Source of the DNA: Acutalibacter sp.
Lineage (GTDB): Bacteria > Bacillota > Clostridia > Oscillospirales > Acutalibacteraceae
DNA: 6,758 bases
NCBI GenBank assembly: GCA_022801475.1
Contig: JAAWSH010000258.1
Span: forward strand, 1 to 6,758
Reading direction: 5' to 3'
This document shows positions 6,370-6,758 of the stretch, one piece after another; position 1 is the stretch's first letter; every line of letters begins with the position of its first letter. The notes below the pieces were generated by a model. It saw nothing but the letters and a program-made list of their open reading frames with translations, searched no databases and was not told the DNA's origin. The position numbers and the translations under genes were made by a program.

Positions 6370-6758
6370 CTACAGTTCGACTTTTACACCACCACAGCCG
6401 CGCACTGTAAGTACATAGCAGCTTCCTTGACCAAACACCTTCTCCATACCTTCCCGGTAGCTTTCCAACACCTCGTCCCAGCATTCCAACAAAAATGCCT
6501 TTATGGTTTCCACGTTCTTGTTGGTCAGGCAGGCATCCATCTTCACCCTCGTCCGGGTCTGGCACCTTCGAAGCAACGCCCCCAACTCCATTGATTCAAA
6601 TATTTGACGGATGGTGTATTGCTGGTCTACCTTGTGGTACAAAAAGCGCCGGAAATAATCATATTTGAAACGTCCTGCCGTCAACTTGGCCGCCGCCAGC
6701 CGTGACCAATAAACGTACTCCGTCTCTATCCGCTTTACGGCATCCTCATAATCCGATG
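6370..6758 (-). CDS. Unrecognised protein, C-terminal 128 residues
   Basis: The frame is open from the right window edge (first full codon at 6754-6756) to a TAG at 6370-6372, so the start and an unknown number of residues lie outside. I do not recognise the family. The visible part begins SDYEDAVKRIETEYVYWSRL, rich in charged and aromatic residues and probably helical, and includes RFKYDYFRRFLYHKV and KAFLLECWDEVLESYREGMEKVF. It contains five cysteines and ends in a strand-like YVLTVRGCGGVKVEL. No membrane segment is visible. Codon use is natural throughout, with no internal stops, which supports a real gene. An internal TTG at 6682-6684 is not needed as a start because the frame stays open upstream. 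A hairpin at 6302-6352 follows it as a probable terminator. Confidence 0.7.
   Translation of the reverse strand, partial: SDYEDAVKRIETEYVYWSRLAAAKLTAGRFKYDYFRRFLYHKVDQQYTIRQIFESMELGALLRRCQTRTRVKMDACLTNKNVETIKAFLLECWDEVLESYREGMEKVFGQGSCYVLTVRGCGGVKVEL

Noticed and set aside
6069..6410. 113-codon plus-strand frame
   Set aside because: It lacks a ribosome site, runs into the inverted repeat at 6312-6352 and overlaps the end of the real minus-strand gene. The translation has no family features.

Overview
The window looks like chromosomal DNA of an anaerobic Firmicute, most likely a clostridial (Oscillospiraceae/Ruminococcaceae-type) gut bacterium. The evidence is an intact-looking clostridial-type formate--tetrahydrofolate ligase, AGGAGG-type ribosome binding sites, frequent GTG/TTG starts, consensus TTGNNN-17-TATAAT promoters, and mixed base composition with AT-rich intergenic DNA. 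No species can be named from the sequence.

Layout. (1) 1-1531, minus: fhs (formate--THF ligase), with about 45-50 C-terminal residues cut off by the window edge. (2) 1532-1887: divergent intergenic region with two back-to-back sigma-A-type promoters, one for fhs and one (with an extended -10) for the gene on the right. (3) 1888-3102, plus: a SEDS-family (RodA/FtsW/SpoVE) membrane glycosyltransferase, followed at once by a strong bidirectional terminator at 3103-3142. (4) 3143-3673: about 530 bases with no convincing gene. Its minus strand can form many helices and ends in a terminator-like hairpin, so it is either an unusually structured 3' UTR or a candidate non-coding RNA. (5) 3674-5866, minus: a compact three-gene operon with a consensus promoter at 5893-5921. 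In transcription order it encodes a membrane-anchored ComEC-like metallo-beta-lactamase-fold hydrolase, a DUF3006 protein, and a sugar-transfer-associated ATP-grasp enzyme. The gaps are 16-17 bases and each downstream Shine-Dalgarno sits on or just after the previous stop codon. (6) 5922-6369: non-coding, with a possible decayed transposase fragment and a long perfect hairpin. (7) 6370-6758, minus: the C-terminal 128 residues of an unrecognised protein that runs off the window.

The genes do not form one pathway. fhs belongs to one-carbon folate metabolism. The SEDS protein belongs to peptidoglycan synthesis. The MBL-DUF3006 pair is a recurrent but poorly characterised module, here joined to an ATP-grasp of the kind often seen near surface-polysaccharide genes. 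The two most unusual items are the possible structured RNA at 3281-3650 and the MBL/DUF3006/ATP-grasp operon.
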